A DNA stretch of 64,000 nucleotides from Bacteroidota bacterium (GCA_018266915.1 JAFDZM010000003.1:1-64000); one strand, 5' to 3'; numbered from the stretch's first letter, positions 17,192-26,482 are shown. Numbers and translations are program-made. The notes: a model not told the origin generated them from the letters alone.

Positions 17192-19304
17192 GCAGGGAAG
17201 AAATAAAGTAGACCAACTGAGGCAGCGGTACATTCAGTACCAGTTGCTGGCCGACGCTTTTTTTGCCGCCGCCCTGGCCGCTTTGATCTGGAGTTTTGGC
17301 TATACAATTTATAACCTGTCGTGGATTTGGGGTATGCTCGCCTTCCTCGTGATCTATGGTTTTAGCCTGTTACTGAGCAGATGGTGGAAAATTGGAGTAA
17401 AGCCGATTACCGCTTTCCTCAACCTGAAATATCCCGATTTGGAAGAAAGCAGTGAGCTGGTGTTGAAAGAATCATCGGACTTAACCCTGCTCGAAAAAAT
17501 GCAACTGGTGCGTATTGAGGATATTTTGGATGCTGTGCCGCTAAGCCAAAAACAATTTGCATACCGGTTGCGGTTAGGCATTTTGTTTTTTCTGGTAATG
17601 CCTATTTTCTGCTGGGAGATTACCTGGCTGCGTAATGACTGGCGCATTGAGCGGCTCAGACAAGCTACACCGTTAACCGGGGCAAAAAAAAATAATATTG
17701 CCGAAAAGATACTGCCGCAGGTGAGTGCCGTCAGTATAAAAATTTCGCCGCCTGCTTATACCCATAAGGCATCCCGCGAACAGGATAAGTTTACAATCGA
17801 AGCCGAAGAAGGCAGCACTATTAACTGGAAATTGAGCCTAAATGTACAGGCTAAGCGGGTTGAACTCATCTTTAATAATGGTGAAAAGATGCTGCTTAAG
17901 AATACGACCGAAAGTGATTATGAAGCACAAAGATCGATCAGCAAGTCGGGGTTTTACCAAGTAAATATCGATGGCAAATTATCTGATCTATACCAGTTGC
18001 AGGCCATAAGGGACAACCCGCCGGTTATCCATATCAAATCGCCACAGCAATATACCTATATCGATGCAGGTGAAGCGCCGCGCGTAGCCATCAACGTTGC
18101 TTTGGATGACGATTATGGTATCAGTAACGCTTTTATTTATACCACGGTTGCCAAAGGAAGCGGCGAGGCAGTGAAATTTAAGGAGCAAAAGATCGATTTC
18201 GGAACTTCCTTTAGCACACAAAACCCGCATTACGATCTGCAAAAGACTATCAATTTACCTTCATTAAATATGGAGCCGGGCGATGAATTGTATTTTTATG
18301 TTCAGGCACAGGATAACCACAATCAGCAGACCCGCAGTGATGTATATATCGTATCATTACAGGATACTGCCCAACTGCTAAGTATGGACGGACTACTTTC
18401 TGGCGTCAACGTAAAACCCGAGTTTTTCAGAAGTGAGCGACAGATAATTCTTGATTCAGAAAAATTACTGCGCGATAGGGACAGTATCAGCAAAGAAGCA
18501 TTTAACACGCGAAGTAATGAGTTGGGTAACGATCAAAAACTATTGCGCCTGCGCTATGGCAAATTTTTAGGCGAAGAAGCCGAATCCGACATCAACCCAA
18601 AAGAAGAACAGGAAGATGCGGTCTCCGATCCCAAAAATTTTGGTAATGCTGCCGTAGTGCTGGATAAATATTCTGACAAGCATGACAATGCCGAAGACGC
18701 CCAGTTTTTTGATCCGGCTATAAAAGCACAATTAAAAGCGACGCTAACCGAAATGTGGAAAGCCGAATTGCAACTACGTTTATATAAACCCGAAGTAGCC
18801 CTGCCATTTGAATATAAAGCCCTGCGTTTGCTGAAAGATTTGCAGCAAAAATCCCGTGTTTATGTAGCAAAAACGGCTTATAATCCTGCACCATTAAAGA
18901 TGGAGAAACGCTTAACCGGTGATCTGAGCAAGATCATTCAACCAGTAGATCACCAAACCATAAAACCAGGTGACGATGAATATGGCGCTTTAAAAAATGC
19001 AATCGGTGTATTGGAACTTTTGCGATATGAGAAGATCAACAGTAATGCTGATATCCATACCCTGCAACTGGCTAATCAGCAACTAAGCGAAAGAGCGTCG
19101 GCTCAACCTGAGCTTTATTTACCTGCTGTCAGTGCTTTGCGTAAAATTATTTCTTCGGGCAAGGCAAATCGTAATGAAATTAGTGTTGTCGAAAAAGCAA
19201 TACAACGCCTATTGCCTGCGGGGAAACTACTTCCATCCGCGCCACAAAATGCTGCGGATATGGGTCTTTCTTCCGGATATTATAAAAACCTGGGTAACAA
19301 ATGA
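17184..19304 (+). CDS. DUF4175-like large membrane protein
   Basis: A 706-residue protein. Two helices at about 23-62 and a third near 133-152 are followed by a long extracytoplasmic part with beta-rich segments (ISPPAYTHKASREQDKF at about 194-210, typical of DUF4175) and then a charged helical C-terminal half. Proteins of this kind occur in MoxR/BatA loci of Bacteroidota and Alphaproteobacteria; the function is unknown. It overlaps the BatA gene by 8 bp and the next gene by 4 bp, so the three are probably made together as a complex. Confidence 0.8.
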   Translation: MAEQGRNKVDQLRQRYIQYQLLADAFFAAALAALIWSFGYTIYNLSWIWGMLAFLVIYGFSLLLSRWWKIGVKPITAFLNLKYPDLEESSELVLKESSDLTLLEKMQLVRIEDILDAVPLSQKQFAYRLRLGILFFLVMPIFCWEITWLRNDWRIERLRQATPLTGAKKNNIAEKILPQVSAVSIKISPPAYTHKASREQDKFTIEAEEGSTINWKLSLNVQAKRVELIFNNGEKMLLKNTTESDYEAQRSISKSGFYQVNIDGKLSDLYQLQAIRDNPPVIHIKSPQQYTYIDAGEAPRVAINVALDDDYGISNAFIYTTVAKGSGEAVKFKEQKIDFGTSFSTQNPHYDLQKTINLPSLNMEPGDELYFYVQAQDNHNQQTRSDVYIVSLQDTAQLLSMDGLLSGVNVKPEFFRSERQIILDSEKLLRDRDSISKEAFNTRSNELGNDQKLLRLRYGKFLGEEAESDINPKEEQEDAVSDPKNFGNAAVVLDKYSDKHDNAEDAQFFDPAIKAQLKATLTEMWKAELQLRLYKPEVALPFEYKALRLLKDLQQKSRVYVAKTAYNPAPLKMEKRLTGDLSKIIQPVDHQTIKPGDDEYGALKNAIGVLELLRYEKINSNADIHTLQLANQQLSERASAQPELYLPAVSALRKIISSGKANRNEISVVEKAIQRLLPAGKLLPSAPQNAADMGLSSGYYKNLGNK

Positions 19305-21121
19305 GCTGGACAGTTATCGTTTTAATCATTTGTTGTTTGCTTGCTGCTTTTGCGGTGTGGAAGGAGGTTAACCGGCCGAAAAGGGTAAATTTGGCACTGC
19401 GAATTGCGGCTTCAATATTGGTGGCTGCAGCATTAGCCTGTATCGTTTTACCAATAAGCTATAACAAAGATATTTCCGTTGCCGATGATCATTCAGCGAT
19501 ATTACTTACAGCTGGATTTGGTGCTGATAGTCTGGTCAATTATAAAAGCGATCAGATATTTACTACGGACAGAACCATCCAAAAATCATATCCTCAGGCA
19601 AAGTTAACCCGCCTGGATGAGCTTAAAGCGGATAGCCCTGCATTTGGCAGGGTTCACATTTTTGGATATGGGTTGAATGAAAATGAATTGAAGCAGTTGG
19701 GTCACTTGCCTGTAGTTTTTCATCCGTCACCTTTACCCGTTGGTATAACTAACATCAATTGGAGTCAAAAACTAAAAACAGGCATGGACTTTACCGTGCA
19801 GGGCAGATATAATAACACCGGTTCAAAAACTGTCAAATTAATTCTAAAAGGATTAAGCACGCAATTGGATACGGCTGCCATCCCGGCTAAAAGCAATAAT
19901 GAGTTTGAACTGACCACCGTACCCAAAAGTGAGGGAAGAGCAGTTTATCACATATTGGCAACATCCGGCAGGGATACTCTGGAAAATGAAAACCTGCCGG
20001 TTGAAATAAATCCTGCTCAACCTTTAAAAGTTTTAATTCTATCTGCGTCTCCGGATTTTGAAACTAAGTTTCTGAAAAACTGGCTGGCTGAAAATGGCTT
20101 TGAAGTAGCCGTCAGGTCGACGATCAGTAAAGATAAATTCAGCAGTGAGTATGCCAATATGCAGCCGGTTAAGGTTGAGCATTTGGATGCAGGTATCCTG
20201 GAGAAATTTGATGTGGTGATCGGTGATTTATCGGTATTAAAAACAGAAAGTGCTTTAAAATCTGAAGTGACACAAAAAGGCTTAGGCATTATCATCCGGG
20301 CCGACAGTTTATCGAAAGGCTCATCCTGGCTGCAAATTGAATTTCCACTTGAAAAATTTACTATTAAAAATCCATCGCCCGTTGCCTTAAATATCAGGGG
20401 ACAAAAGAGTAAGTCAGCTCCGCTAAAAACTGATCAAACTTTTATCAGCCAAACGCCGCCTACCCAAACCTTAGTTACTGATATGCAAAATCATGGTTTG
20501 GTAAACTCATCTCTTGCCGGTTCCGGTCGATTGGTATTTACTGCTATCACCAACTCATACAACTGGATGCTTGCGGGAGATAAGGATGATTATGCGGCAT
20601 TCTGGTCGCTGCTGATCAAAAATGCAGCGCGTAAAACCCCGGTTTCGGAAAACTGGAATATTGCTGGCTTTCCGACAGCGAATGAGCCAATCGATCTGCA
20701 ATTGCAATCAGCGCAAACTCCAGGAAAGATCGTTACAGATAGTTCTGAAATTGCGCCTGTTCAAAATCCAGATATACCTTTTGAATGGACAAGTCGCTAT
20801 TGGCCTGCAACAACAGGCTGGCATAACATCAAACAAAATAATGGCCAGGCACATTGGTATTACGTGTATGGAAAGGGTGATTGGAAATATGCGAAAATCA
20901 CTGAAAAGCTGGCTGCAACGAGCTATTATGCTAACACAAATCCGGCTAATGGCTTTGTAACAAAACAGATACACGAAAAGGTGCGGATTGAAGTGACGAA
21001 AATTTATTTTTATCTGTTGCTATTGGCCGCGTGTGCATACTTGTGGGCCGAGGCGAAAGGCCTCACCCTGCCCTCTCCAGGGGGAGAGGGTTCAAAAAAA
21101 GGAACAAAAACATTAAACTAA
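19301..21121 (+). CDS. Membrane protein with a GATase-like extracytoplasmic region
   Basis: A 606-residue protein. Two N-terminal helices (about 3-20 and 30-52) and one near the C-terminus (about 570-588) enclose a large extracytoplasmic region. Within it LKVLILSASPDFETKFLKNW begins a Rossmann-like segment (about 245-330) resembling the class-I glutamine-amidotransferase-like region of proteins in MoxR/BatA loci; no catalytic Cys-His-Glu set is evident. The last residues after the third helix (GLTLPSPGGEGSKKGTK) are encoded by a family B repeat, so the tail is probably a recent addition. It overlaps DUF4175 by 4 bp. Confidence 0.78.
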   Translation: MSWTVIVLIICCLLAAFAVWKEVNRPKRVNLALRIAASILVAAALACIVLPISYNKDISVADDHSAILLTAGFGADSLVNYKSDQIFTTDRTIQKSYPQAKLTRLDELKADSPAFGRVHIFGYGLNENELKQLGHLPVVFHPSPLPVGITNINWSQKLKTGMDFTVQGRYNNTGSKTVKLILKGLSTQLDTAAIPAKSNNEFELTTVPKSEGRAVYHILATSGRDTLENENLPVEINPAQPLKVLILSASPDFETKFLKNWLAENGFEVAVRSTISKDKFSSEYANMQPVKVEHLDAGILEKFDVVIGDLSVLKTESALKSEVTQKGLGIIIRADSLSKGSSWLQIEFPLEKFTIKNPSPVALNIRGQKSKSAPLKTDQTFISQTPPTQTLVTDMQNHGLVNSSLAGSGRLVFTAITNSYNWMLAGDKDDYAAFWSLLIKNAARKTPVSENWNIAGFPTANEPIDLQLQSAQTPGKIVTDSSEIAPVQNPDIPFEWTSRYWPATTGWHNIKQNNGQAHWYYVYGKGDWKYAKITEKLAATSYYANTNPANGFVTKQIHEKVRIEVTKIYFYLLLLAACAYLWAEAKGLTLPSPGGEGSKKGTKTLN

Positions 21122-21165
21122 CAAATATTAAAAGTCCTCTCCGATGGAGAGGATTTAGGTGAGGC
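21061..21165. repeat. Dispersed inverted repeat, family B, entering a gene end
   Basis: CCTCACCCTGCCCTCTCC-AGGG-GGAGAGGG at the left and GTCCTCTCC-GAT-GGAGAGGAT with TTAGGTGAGG at the right, forming a long element with two stem-loops. The left half is translated as the C-terminal tail of the preceding protein; the right half ends 10 bp before the tldD start. Confidence 0.85.
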
Positions 21166-21174
21166 TAAAATAAT

Positions 21175-22815
21175 ATGAGAAGACGAGATTTTATCTATCT
21201 GTCGGGCTTGGGGGCCAGTGCTATGCTGCTACCCGATCTGAAGGCTTTCGGTAAGACGGTCGACGTGCAACAGTTACTGAATGGTGGCATCGACGTAAAA
21301 GCTAAAAAAGAACTGGCCGACGTGGCCCTTAACACCGCCAAATCAAAAGGAGCCAGCTATGCTGATATCCGTATCGGCCGTTATCTGAACCAATTCGTCA
21401 TTACCCGGGAAAATAAGGTGCTGAATGTAGCCAATACCGAGTCGTTTGGTGTAGGTATCCGTGTTATTGTAAACGGTTGCTGGGGTTTTGCGGCAGGTAA
21501 TGTGGTTACTAAGGACGGTGTGGCAAAAACGGCGGAAAGGGCAGTCGCAGTAGCCAAAGCCAATGCCAAAGTAGGCGGCGCGCCAGTACAGCTTGCACCG
21601 CAAAAGGGCTATGGCGAAGTAAGCTGGAAAACGCCGATTGAAAAAAATGCATTCGAGGTACCTATTAAGGAAAAAGTCGACCTGCTGCTGAATGCCAACT
21701 CGGTTGCCATGCAGGGCGGTGCCAATTTTGTCAACTCGAACCTGTTTATGGTGAACGAACAGAAGTATTTCGCTTCGACTGACGGTTCTTATATCGACCA
21801 GGATGTTCACCGCATTTATCCCGCATTTAATGTGACCAAGATCGATTCGGCCCAGGGTAGTTTTGAAACCCGCCGTTCATTAAGCTCACCGGTGGGCATC
21901 GGTTATGAATATCTAACGTCACTTGATAATGAGAAGGTAACAGGCGTTACTACCCGTTACAAAAAGCGCTATGATATGATCGAAGACATCAAAGCTGCGG
22001 CTCAACAGGCTGGAGATAAAATTAAAGCCAAATCAGTCGATCCCGGCAAATATGATATGGTGCTTGATCCAAGCCATTTGTGGCTGACCATACATGAATC
22101 GGTAGGTCACCCGACCGAACTGGACCGTGTATTAGGCTACGAAGCCAATTTTGCAGGAACGAGCTTTCTCACTTTAGACAAATGGAAATCAGGCAACTTC
22201 AACTTCGGCAGCAAGCAGGTAAATATTGTGGCCGATAAAACGCAGGTTGGCTCGTTAGGCGCGGTAGGTTATGACGACGAAGGCGTAAAATGCAAAAAAT
22301 GGGACCTGATAAAAGACGGGATCCTGGTAAATTACCAAGCCATCCGCGACCAGGCACATATTATCGGACTAAAAGAATCACAGGGCTGCTGCTACGCACA
22401 AAGCTGGCAGGATGTACAATTCCAGCGCATGCCGAACGTGTCACTGCAACCGGGTAAAGCACCTTTAAGTGTGGATGACATGATCAAAAATGTAGAAAAA
22501 GGTATTTATATCATCGGGGACGGTTCGTTTTCCATCGACCAGCAACGCTATAATTTCCAGTTCGGCGGACAATTGTTCTATGAGATAAAAGACGGCAAGA
22601 TAGCCGGTATGCTGAACGATGTGGCTTACCAGGCCAATACCCGCGAGTTCTGGAATTCGTGTGCGCAGGTATGTGATGAAAAAGATTATCGTTTGGGTGG
22701 GGCTTTTAATGATGGAAAAGGTCAGCCGAGCCAGTCGAGCGCGGTATCACACGGTTCGTCCACAGCATTGTTTAAAGGAGTTAATGTAATCAACACAAAA
22801 AGAAAGATCGGATAG
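21175..22815 (+). CDS. TldD-like zinc metalloprotease (copy B), predicted exported
   Basis: A 546-residue TldD-family peptidase, zinc motif HESVGH at about residues 307-312. The N-terminus MRRRDFIYLSGLGASAMLL has a twin-arginine followed by a hydrophobic stretch, as in Tat signals, suggesting a periplasmic protein, unlike cytoplasmic E. coli TldD. The C-terminal GGAFNDGKGQ replaces the CGKxGQ zinc-ligand loop. A close paralogue of copy A (10394-12028). It is the sixth gene of the MoxR run and is followed 2 bp later by its TldE partner. Confidence 0.9.
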   Translation: MRRRDFIYLSGLGASAMLLPDLKAFGKTVDVQQLLNGGIDVKAKKELADVALNTAKSKGASYADIRIGRYLNQFVITRENKVLNVANTESFGVGIRVIVNGCWGFAAGNVVTKDGVAKTAERAVAVAKANAKVGGAPVQLAPQKGYGEVSWKTPIEKNAFEVPIKEKVDLLLNANSVAMQGGANFVNSNLFMVNEQKYFASTDGSYIDQDVHRIYPAFNVTKIDSAQGSFETRRSLSSPVGIGYEYLTSLDNEKVTGVTTRYKKRYDMIEDIKAAAQQAGDKIKAKSVDPGKYDMVLDPSHLWLTIHESVGHPTELDRVLGYEANFAGTSFLTLDKWKSGNFNFGSKQVNIVADKTQVGSLGAVGYDDEGVKCKKWDLIKDGILVNYQAIRDQAHIIGLKESQGCCYAQSWQDVQFQRMPNVSLQPGKAPLSVDDMIKNVEKGIYIIGDGSFSIDQQRYNFQFGGQLFYEIKDGKIAGMLNDVAYQANTREFWNSCAQVCDEKDYRLGGAFNDGKGQPSQSSAVSHGSSTALFKGVNVINTKRKIG

Positions 22816-22817
22816 TC

Positions 22818-24149
22818 ATGCCTATATTAAGTAAAGAAGAAGCACAGGCGATATTGAAGAAAGTGCTTAGTTATTCAAAAGCCGACGAATGCGAAGTGAG
22901 CCTGAACGGCAGCGAAGGAGGCAACATCCGTTATGCTTTAAACGCCGTTTCAACAGCCGGCGACATCAGCGTGATGGGACTGGTAGTGACATCAGTTTAT
23001 GGCAAGAAAGCCGGAACGGCAACAATAGATGAATTTGATGATGCCGCTCTGGAGCGTGTAGTGGGCCGGTCAGAAGAGCTGGCTCAGCTGGCGCCCCCTA
23101 ATCCGGAGTATATGCCGATGTTAGGCCCGCAAATATTTGCTGAGTCGATCACCTATAATGCTAATACTGCATCTATTACCCCTGAAAGTCGCGCCGAAAT
23201 GGTGGCTAAAAGCCTATCGGTAACAAAAGAAGCCAAGTTAACTGCAGCAGGATTTTTGGAAAACTCGTCCGGTTTCAGCGCTATTATGAACTCGAAAGGG
23301 TTATTCGCTTATAATAAAGGAAGTGATGTTACTTTTTCTGTTACCACACGTAACGAGGAGGGTACAGCCTCTGGTTATGCAGCACGCGGTTTTACTGATG
23401 TGAGCAAACTGGATACATTTTCAGCCACCAAAGTTGCAGCAAGTAAAGCGACAGGCTCTGTTGGAGCGAAAGCCATTGAGCCTGGAAAGTATACTGTGAT
23501 ATTAGAGCCCGTTGCGGCCACGTATATGCTGGAAAATATGTTCCGTTTTGATGCACGCAGTGCAGAAGAAGGCCGTAGCTTTTTGAGCAAGAAAGGAGGT
23601 GGTACGCGCTTAGGTGATCAACTGGTTGACGAAAAAGTGACCATCTATTCTGACCCGTTCAATCAGGAACTGCCATCAGCTACCTGGGGTGGTGATGGGT
23701 TACCACGTGAAAAAACAGTTTGGATTGATAAAGGCGTGGTGAAAAATTTATCCTATTCACGTTACTGGGCTGATAAGAAAGGTGTTAAACCGCTACCTGG
23801 TCCGTCAAATATCATTATGAAGGGCGGAGATGCGACTATCGAGGATATGATCAAAAGCACTGAGAAAGGTATCCTGGTATCGCGCCTTTGGTACATCCGC
23901 ATGGTAGATCCGCAATCGTTATTATTGACAGGTTTAACACGTGACGGCCTTTTCTATATCGAAAGCGGCAAGATCAAATTCCCGATCAAAAATTTCAGGT
24001 TCAATGAAAGCCCGGTGATCATGCTGAACAATGTGGAGGCATTAGGCAAACCAGAAAGAAGCATCAGCGTGGAGAGCTACCGCAGCTACCTCATCCCGCC
24101 GATGAAGATCAAAGAGTTTACGTTTACTTCGTTGTCGGACGCGGTCTGA
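22818..24149 (+). CDS. TldD/PmbA family protein, TldE-like (copy B)
   Basis: A 443-residue TldE/PmbA-like protein with no HExxxH motif. It shares GNIRYALNAVSTAG, the AIEPGKYTVILEPVAA block and a C-terminal PPMKIKEFTFTSLSDAV with copy A at 9047-10387, so the two pairs are paralogous. No signal peptide is visible, while its TldD partner has one, which raises the question of where the pair meets. Last gene of the run; a terminator follows at 24189. Confidence 0.9.
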   Translation: MPILSKEEAQAILKKVLSYSKADECEVSLNGSEGGNIRYALNAVSTAGDISVMGLVVTSVYGKKAGTATIDEFDDAALERVVGRSEELAQLAPPNPEYMPMLGPQIFAESITYNANTASITPESRAEMVAKSLSVTKEAKLTAAGFLENSSGFSAIMNSKGLFAYNKGSDVTFSVTTRNEEGTASGYAARGFTDVSKLDTFSATKVAASKATGSVGAKAIEPGKYTVILEPVAATYMLENMFRFDARSAEEGRSFLSKKGGGTRLGDQLVDEKVTIYSDPFNQELPSATWGGDGLPREKTVWIDKGVVKNLSYSRYWADKKGVKPLPGPSNIIMKGGDATIEDMIKSTEKGILVSRLWYIRMVDPQSLLLTGLTRDGLFYIESGKIKFPIKNFRFNESPVIMLNNVEALGKPERSISVESYRSYLIPPMKIKEFTFTSLSDAV

Positions 24150-24188
24150 TTGTTGGAAGGTTTTAAAGTTGAAAAGTTGGAATGTTAA

Positions 24189-24216
24189 GACTTGCGAAAC
24201 TTCGTAAGTCTTTTTT
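24189..24216 (+). terminator. Rho-independent terminator after tldE copy B
   Basis: Stem GACTTGCGA/TCGTAAGTC (one G-T pair) with a short loop followed by TTTTTT. It closes the MoxR to TldE run, 40 bp after the last stop. Confidence 0.75.
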
Positions 24217-24242
24217 ATTATTGTAACCTGAACCCATGCACA

Positions 24243-25229
24243 TTGGAAACCTTCCCCGTAACTAATTCAACCCTTTCCGCGACACAGCTCGAGTCATTTC
24301 TGCTGAATAAGTATAGTTTAGACAGCAATGCGGAATGCCGTTTATTAAAAACGGGTATTAATGATTCCTATCTGGTTACCGATGGTGATGTTAAATATGT
24401 TTTTAGGGTTTACAGCCTCAATTGGCGTTCTGAAAAAGAAATAAGAGAAGAGATCAGGCTGCTGAATTTGCTGAAGGAAAATGGTATTCCGGTATCATAC
24501 CCGATAGCCGACGTGGATGGGAATTATATCCATGAGTTTGCTGCGCCTGAAGGTAAACGCCCTGGTGTCATGTTTTCTTTCGCCAAAGGCGAAAAATTAC
24601 TCAACATACCAACAGATGTGCATTTTAAGATTGGGGAGATCATGGCGAAAATGCATCAGCTTACCACTGATCTGAAATTAGAGCAGGTAAATTATTCGCC
24701 CAAAGTAATTCTGGTCGACTCATTTGAACAGCTCAAAAAGTTCATTTCTGTTGATACAGAGGAGATGGCCTTTATGTCATCGGCGCAGAAATATTTACTG
24801 AATGAGTTGGCAAATGCAGATACAAACAACCTCAGGAATGGCGCGGTACATCTTGATATTTGGTTTGACAACCTGAGTATTGATGAAGGCGGTAAAATAA
24901 CCTTATTTGATTTTGATTTTTGTGGTAATGGCTGGCTTTGCTATGATATAGCTTATTATATTTTGCAGATAAACAGCACTGAAAAGGATGAAGATGAATG
25001 CCGCCTGAAAACCGAAGCTTTCTTGAATGGTTATGAGTCAGTCACAAAAATAAGCGACGAGGAAAAGCGGCTTTTGCCTTCGCTTGGGGTAAGTTTATAT
25101 TTTTTCTATCTCGGTATTCAATGCCAGCGGTTTGATAACTGGTCGAACACTTTCCTTAACGAGACCTATTTAAAACGATTCATCAATCTACTGGTGAAGA
25201 AATATTTTGAGAAAAATAATCTTGGCTGA
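24243..25229 (+). CDS. Aminoglycoside phosphotransferase-family kinase
   Basis: An APH/choline-kinase-fold protein of 328 residues from the TTG at 24243 (an earlier TTG at 24192 falls in the terminator and is unlikely). It carries the Brenner-type motif HLDIWFDN and the metal-binding DFDFCGNG. The N-lobe has the fixed KYVFRVYSL lysine region. Closest in style to homoserine-kinase/SrkA-like small-molecule or protein kinases; there is no sign of drug resistance. The substrate is unknown. It stands alone after the terminator. Confidence 0.85.
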   Translation: METFPVTNSTLSATQLESFLLNKYSLDSNAECRLLKTGINDSYLVTDGDVKYVFRVYSLNWRSEKEIREEIRLLNLLKENGIPVSYPIADVDGNYIHEFAAPEGKRPGVMFSFAKGEKLLNIPTDVHFKIGEIMAKMHQLTTDLKLEQVNYSPKVILVDSFEQLKKFISVDTEEMAFMSSAQKYLLNELANADTNNLRNGAVHLDIWFDNLSIDEGGKITLFDFDFCGNGWLCYDIAYYILQINSTEKDEDECRLKTEAFLNGYESVTKISDEEKRLLPSLGVSLYFFYLGIQCQRFDNWSNTFLNETYLKRFINLLVKKYFEKNNLG

Positions 25230-25266
25230 TAAGAATCATTATTTTTAAGGTGAAATTTAACACCTT

Positions 25267-25938
25267 ATGCAAGAAGAAGCACAGCCTGTTCCTGAAACCC
25301 CACATAAAAAATCACATCACAAAGACACACCCGAGGTTTATATCCTGCGGGATTGGAAAGAATATCTCGGCGAGTCGTTCCTCATCATCTTTAGCGTTAT
25401 ACTGGCCTTGGTGCTGACTGAATATTTCAGCAACCTGCATGAGAAAAGGGACACCAAAGAGCTTCTCGATAATATCAAAACTGAACTGATACATAATAAA
25501 AAGGCTGAACAAGAGCAGTATACTTATCAAAAGAACGCCCTGAAAGCAATTGACTCCGCCTTAAAGACCCCATCGTTTCAGCAGAAAATTTTAGTTAATA
25601 ATGAGTTCCACCTTGGTTATATAGCACCGGAAGGCGTAGTTAACCGGGATCTGAGTACCGTAGCCTGGGAGATAGCAAAAAGCCACAATATCACTACTAA
25701 AGTAAGTTTTAAGTTGATTGCCAAACTGACGGATATATACGCCAACCAGGCCCGTATAGACAAGGTAGAAGAAAAAGTGGCCAATGTGCTCTTAAGCTGG
25801 GAATCACGAAGCCCAGAGAATATGCGTACTACGCTGCTGCTGCTTCGTGATAATTATAAAGGTTGGGCATTTGACCGTGCGCCATCGCTGATAGCTAAAT
25901 ATGATGAGGCGATAAAGATGATTGAGGAGGAGAGATAG
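25267..25938 (+). CDS. Single-span membrane protein of unknown function
   Basis: A 223-residue protein with a His/Lys-rich N-terminal segment, one membrane helix at about residues 35-52 (GESFLIIFSVILALVLTEYF), then a helical domain likely to lie outside the cytoplasm, starting as a coiled coil (LHEKRDTKELLDNIKTEL). This layout is common for Bacteroidota proteins of unknown function. A small inverted repeat AAGGTG/CACCTT precedes its ATG. No operon partner is apparent. Confidence 0.75.
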   Translation: MQEEAQPVPETPHKKSHHKDTPEVYILRDWKEYLGESFLIIFSVILALVLTEYFSNLHEKRDTKELLDNIKTELIHNKKAEQEQYTYQKNALKAIDSALKTPSFQQKILVNNEFHLGYIAPEGVVNRDLSTVAWEIAKSHNITTKVSFKLIAKLTDIYANQARIDKVEEKVANVLLSWESRSPENMRTTLLLLRDNYKGWAFDRAPSLIAKYDEAIKMIEEER

Positions 25939-25972
25939 TTTGCAGTTTGGAGTTTGCAGTTCGCGGTTAAAA
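25939..25972. repeat. Dispersed repeat, family I (AGTTTGCAGTTTG)
   Basis: GTTTGCAGTTTGGAGTTTGCAGTTCGCGG; a related, larger inverted repeat is at 37304-37372 and a fragment (CTGCAAACTGCAACTGC) at 26543-26562. Confidence 0.6.
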
Positions 25973-25987
25973 TAACAGAGAAAATTA

Positions 25988-26266
25988 TTATTTGAAATAA
26001 CGCTTTGTGTGCAGTACCCTATAAATCGTAATATCATTTTCGGTTTCCCTATAATGAATTCCGAAGGGGAAGCGATGAAGCGGTGCAATCCTGATGCCTC
26101 GATACCTTACCTGGTATAATTTAGGTTCATCTTCAATGAAATCCATTGTTTCGAAAAATTCAGCAAAGAAATTATCAGTGATTGTAGGGTTTATTTTGTT
26201 GTAATAATCGTGTATCTCTTCCAGGTCCCGTTCAGCTTCAATCCTGAAACGAAGATTATAGCTCAT
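25988..26266 (-). CDS. RelE/ParE-family toxin
   Basis: A 92-residue protein with the ParE/RelE fold pattern: MSYNLRFRIEAERDLEEIHDYY at the N-terminus and a C-terminal basic RVLHTKRYF segment following HRFPFGIHYRE. Such toxins inhibit DNA gyrase (ParE) or cleave ribosome-bound mRNA (RelE); the HYR...RVLHTKR type is more ParE-like. The start overlaps the antitoxin stop by 4 bp, the normal coupled order antitoxin then toxin. Confidence 0.88.
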   Translation of the reverse strand: MSYNLRFRIEAERDLEEIHDYYNKINPTITDNFFAEFFETMDFIEDEPKLYQVRYRGIRIAPLHRFPFGIHYRETENDITIYRVLHTKRYFK

Positions 26267-26478
26267 TTGCCTGAAAAGCGCTTTTTGATGTTTTGAAAAG
26301 AGGTGTATTTAGCCTGGCCACTTTCTTCTTCCCTGATCATTGAATCTATCATAGCCTTATATTCATCAGTCAATTCCAGGTCGAGATGATGCTGATGCAA
26401 AAGGTCTTCGTATTCATTTATAGGAATGATTACAGCCGTCTTTTCGCCTTTTCCGTTTGTGATGAATTGAGTACTCAT
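26263..26478 (-). CDS. Type II antitoxin partner of the ParE-like toxin
   Basis: A 71-residue protein. The N-terminus STQFITNGKGEKTAVIIPINEYEDLL has the Phd/YefM-like pattern of an antitoxin DNA-binding domain, and the charged C-terminus would bind the toxin. It overlaps the toxin gene by 4 bp. A -7-type box lies 5 bp upstream of its ATG. Confidence 0.85.
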   Translation of the reverse strand: MSTQFITNGKGEKTAVIIPINEYEDLLHQHHLDLELTDEYKAMIDSMIREEESGQAKYTSFQNIKKRFSGK

Positions 26479-26482
26479 TATC

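Noticed and set aside
24243..25229. Aminoglycoside resistance gene
   Set aside because: Only the general APH fold is shared; nothing links it to drug phosphorylation and it lies in a housekeeping context.
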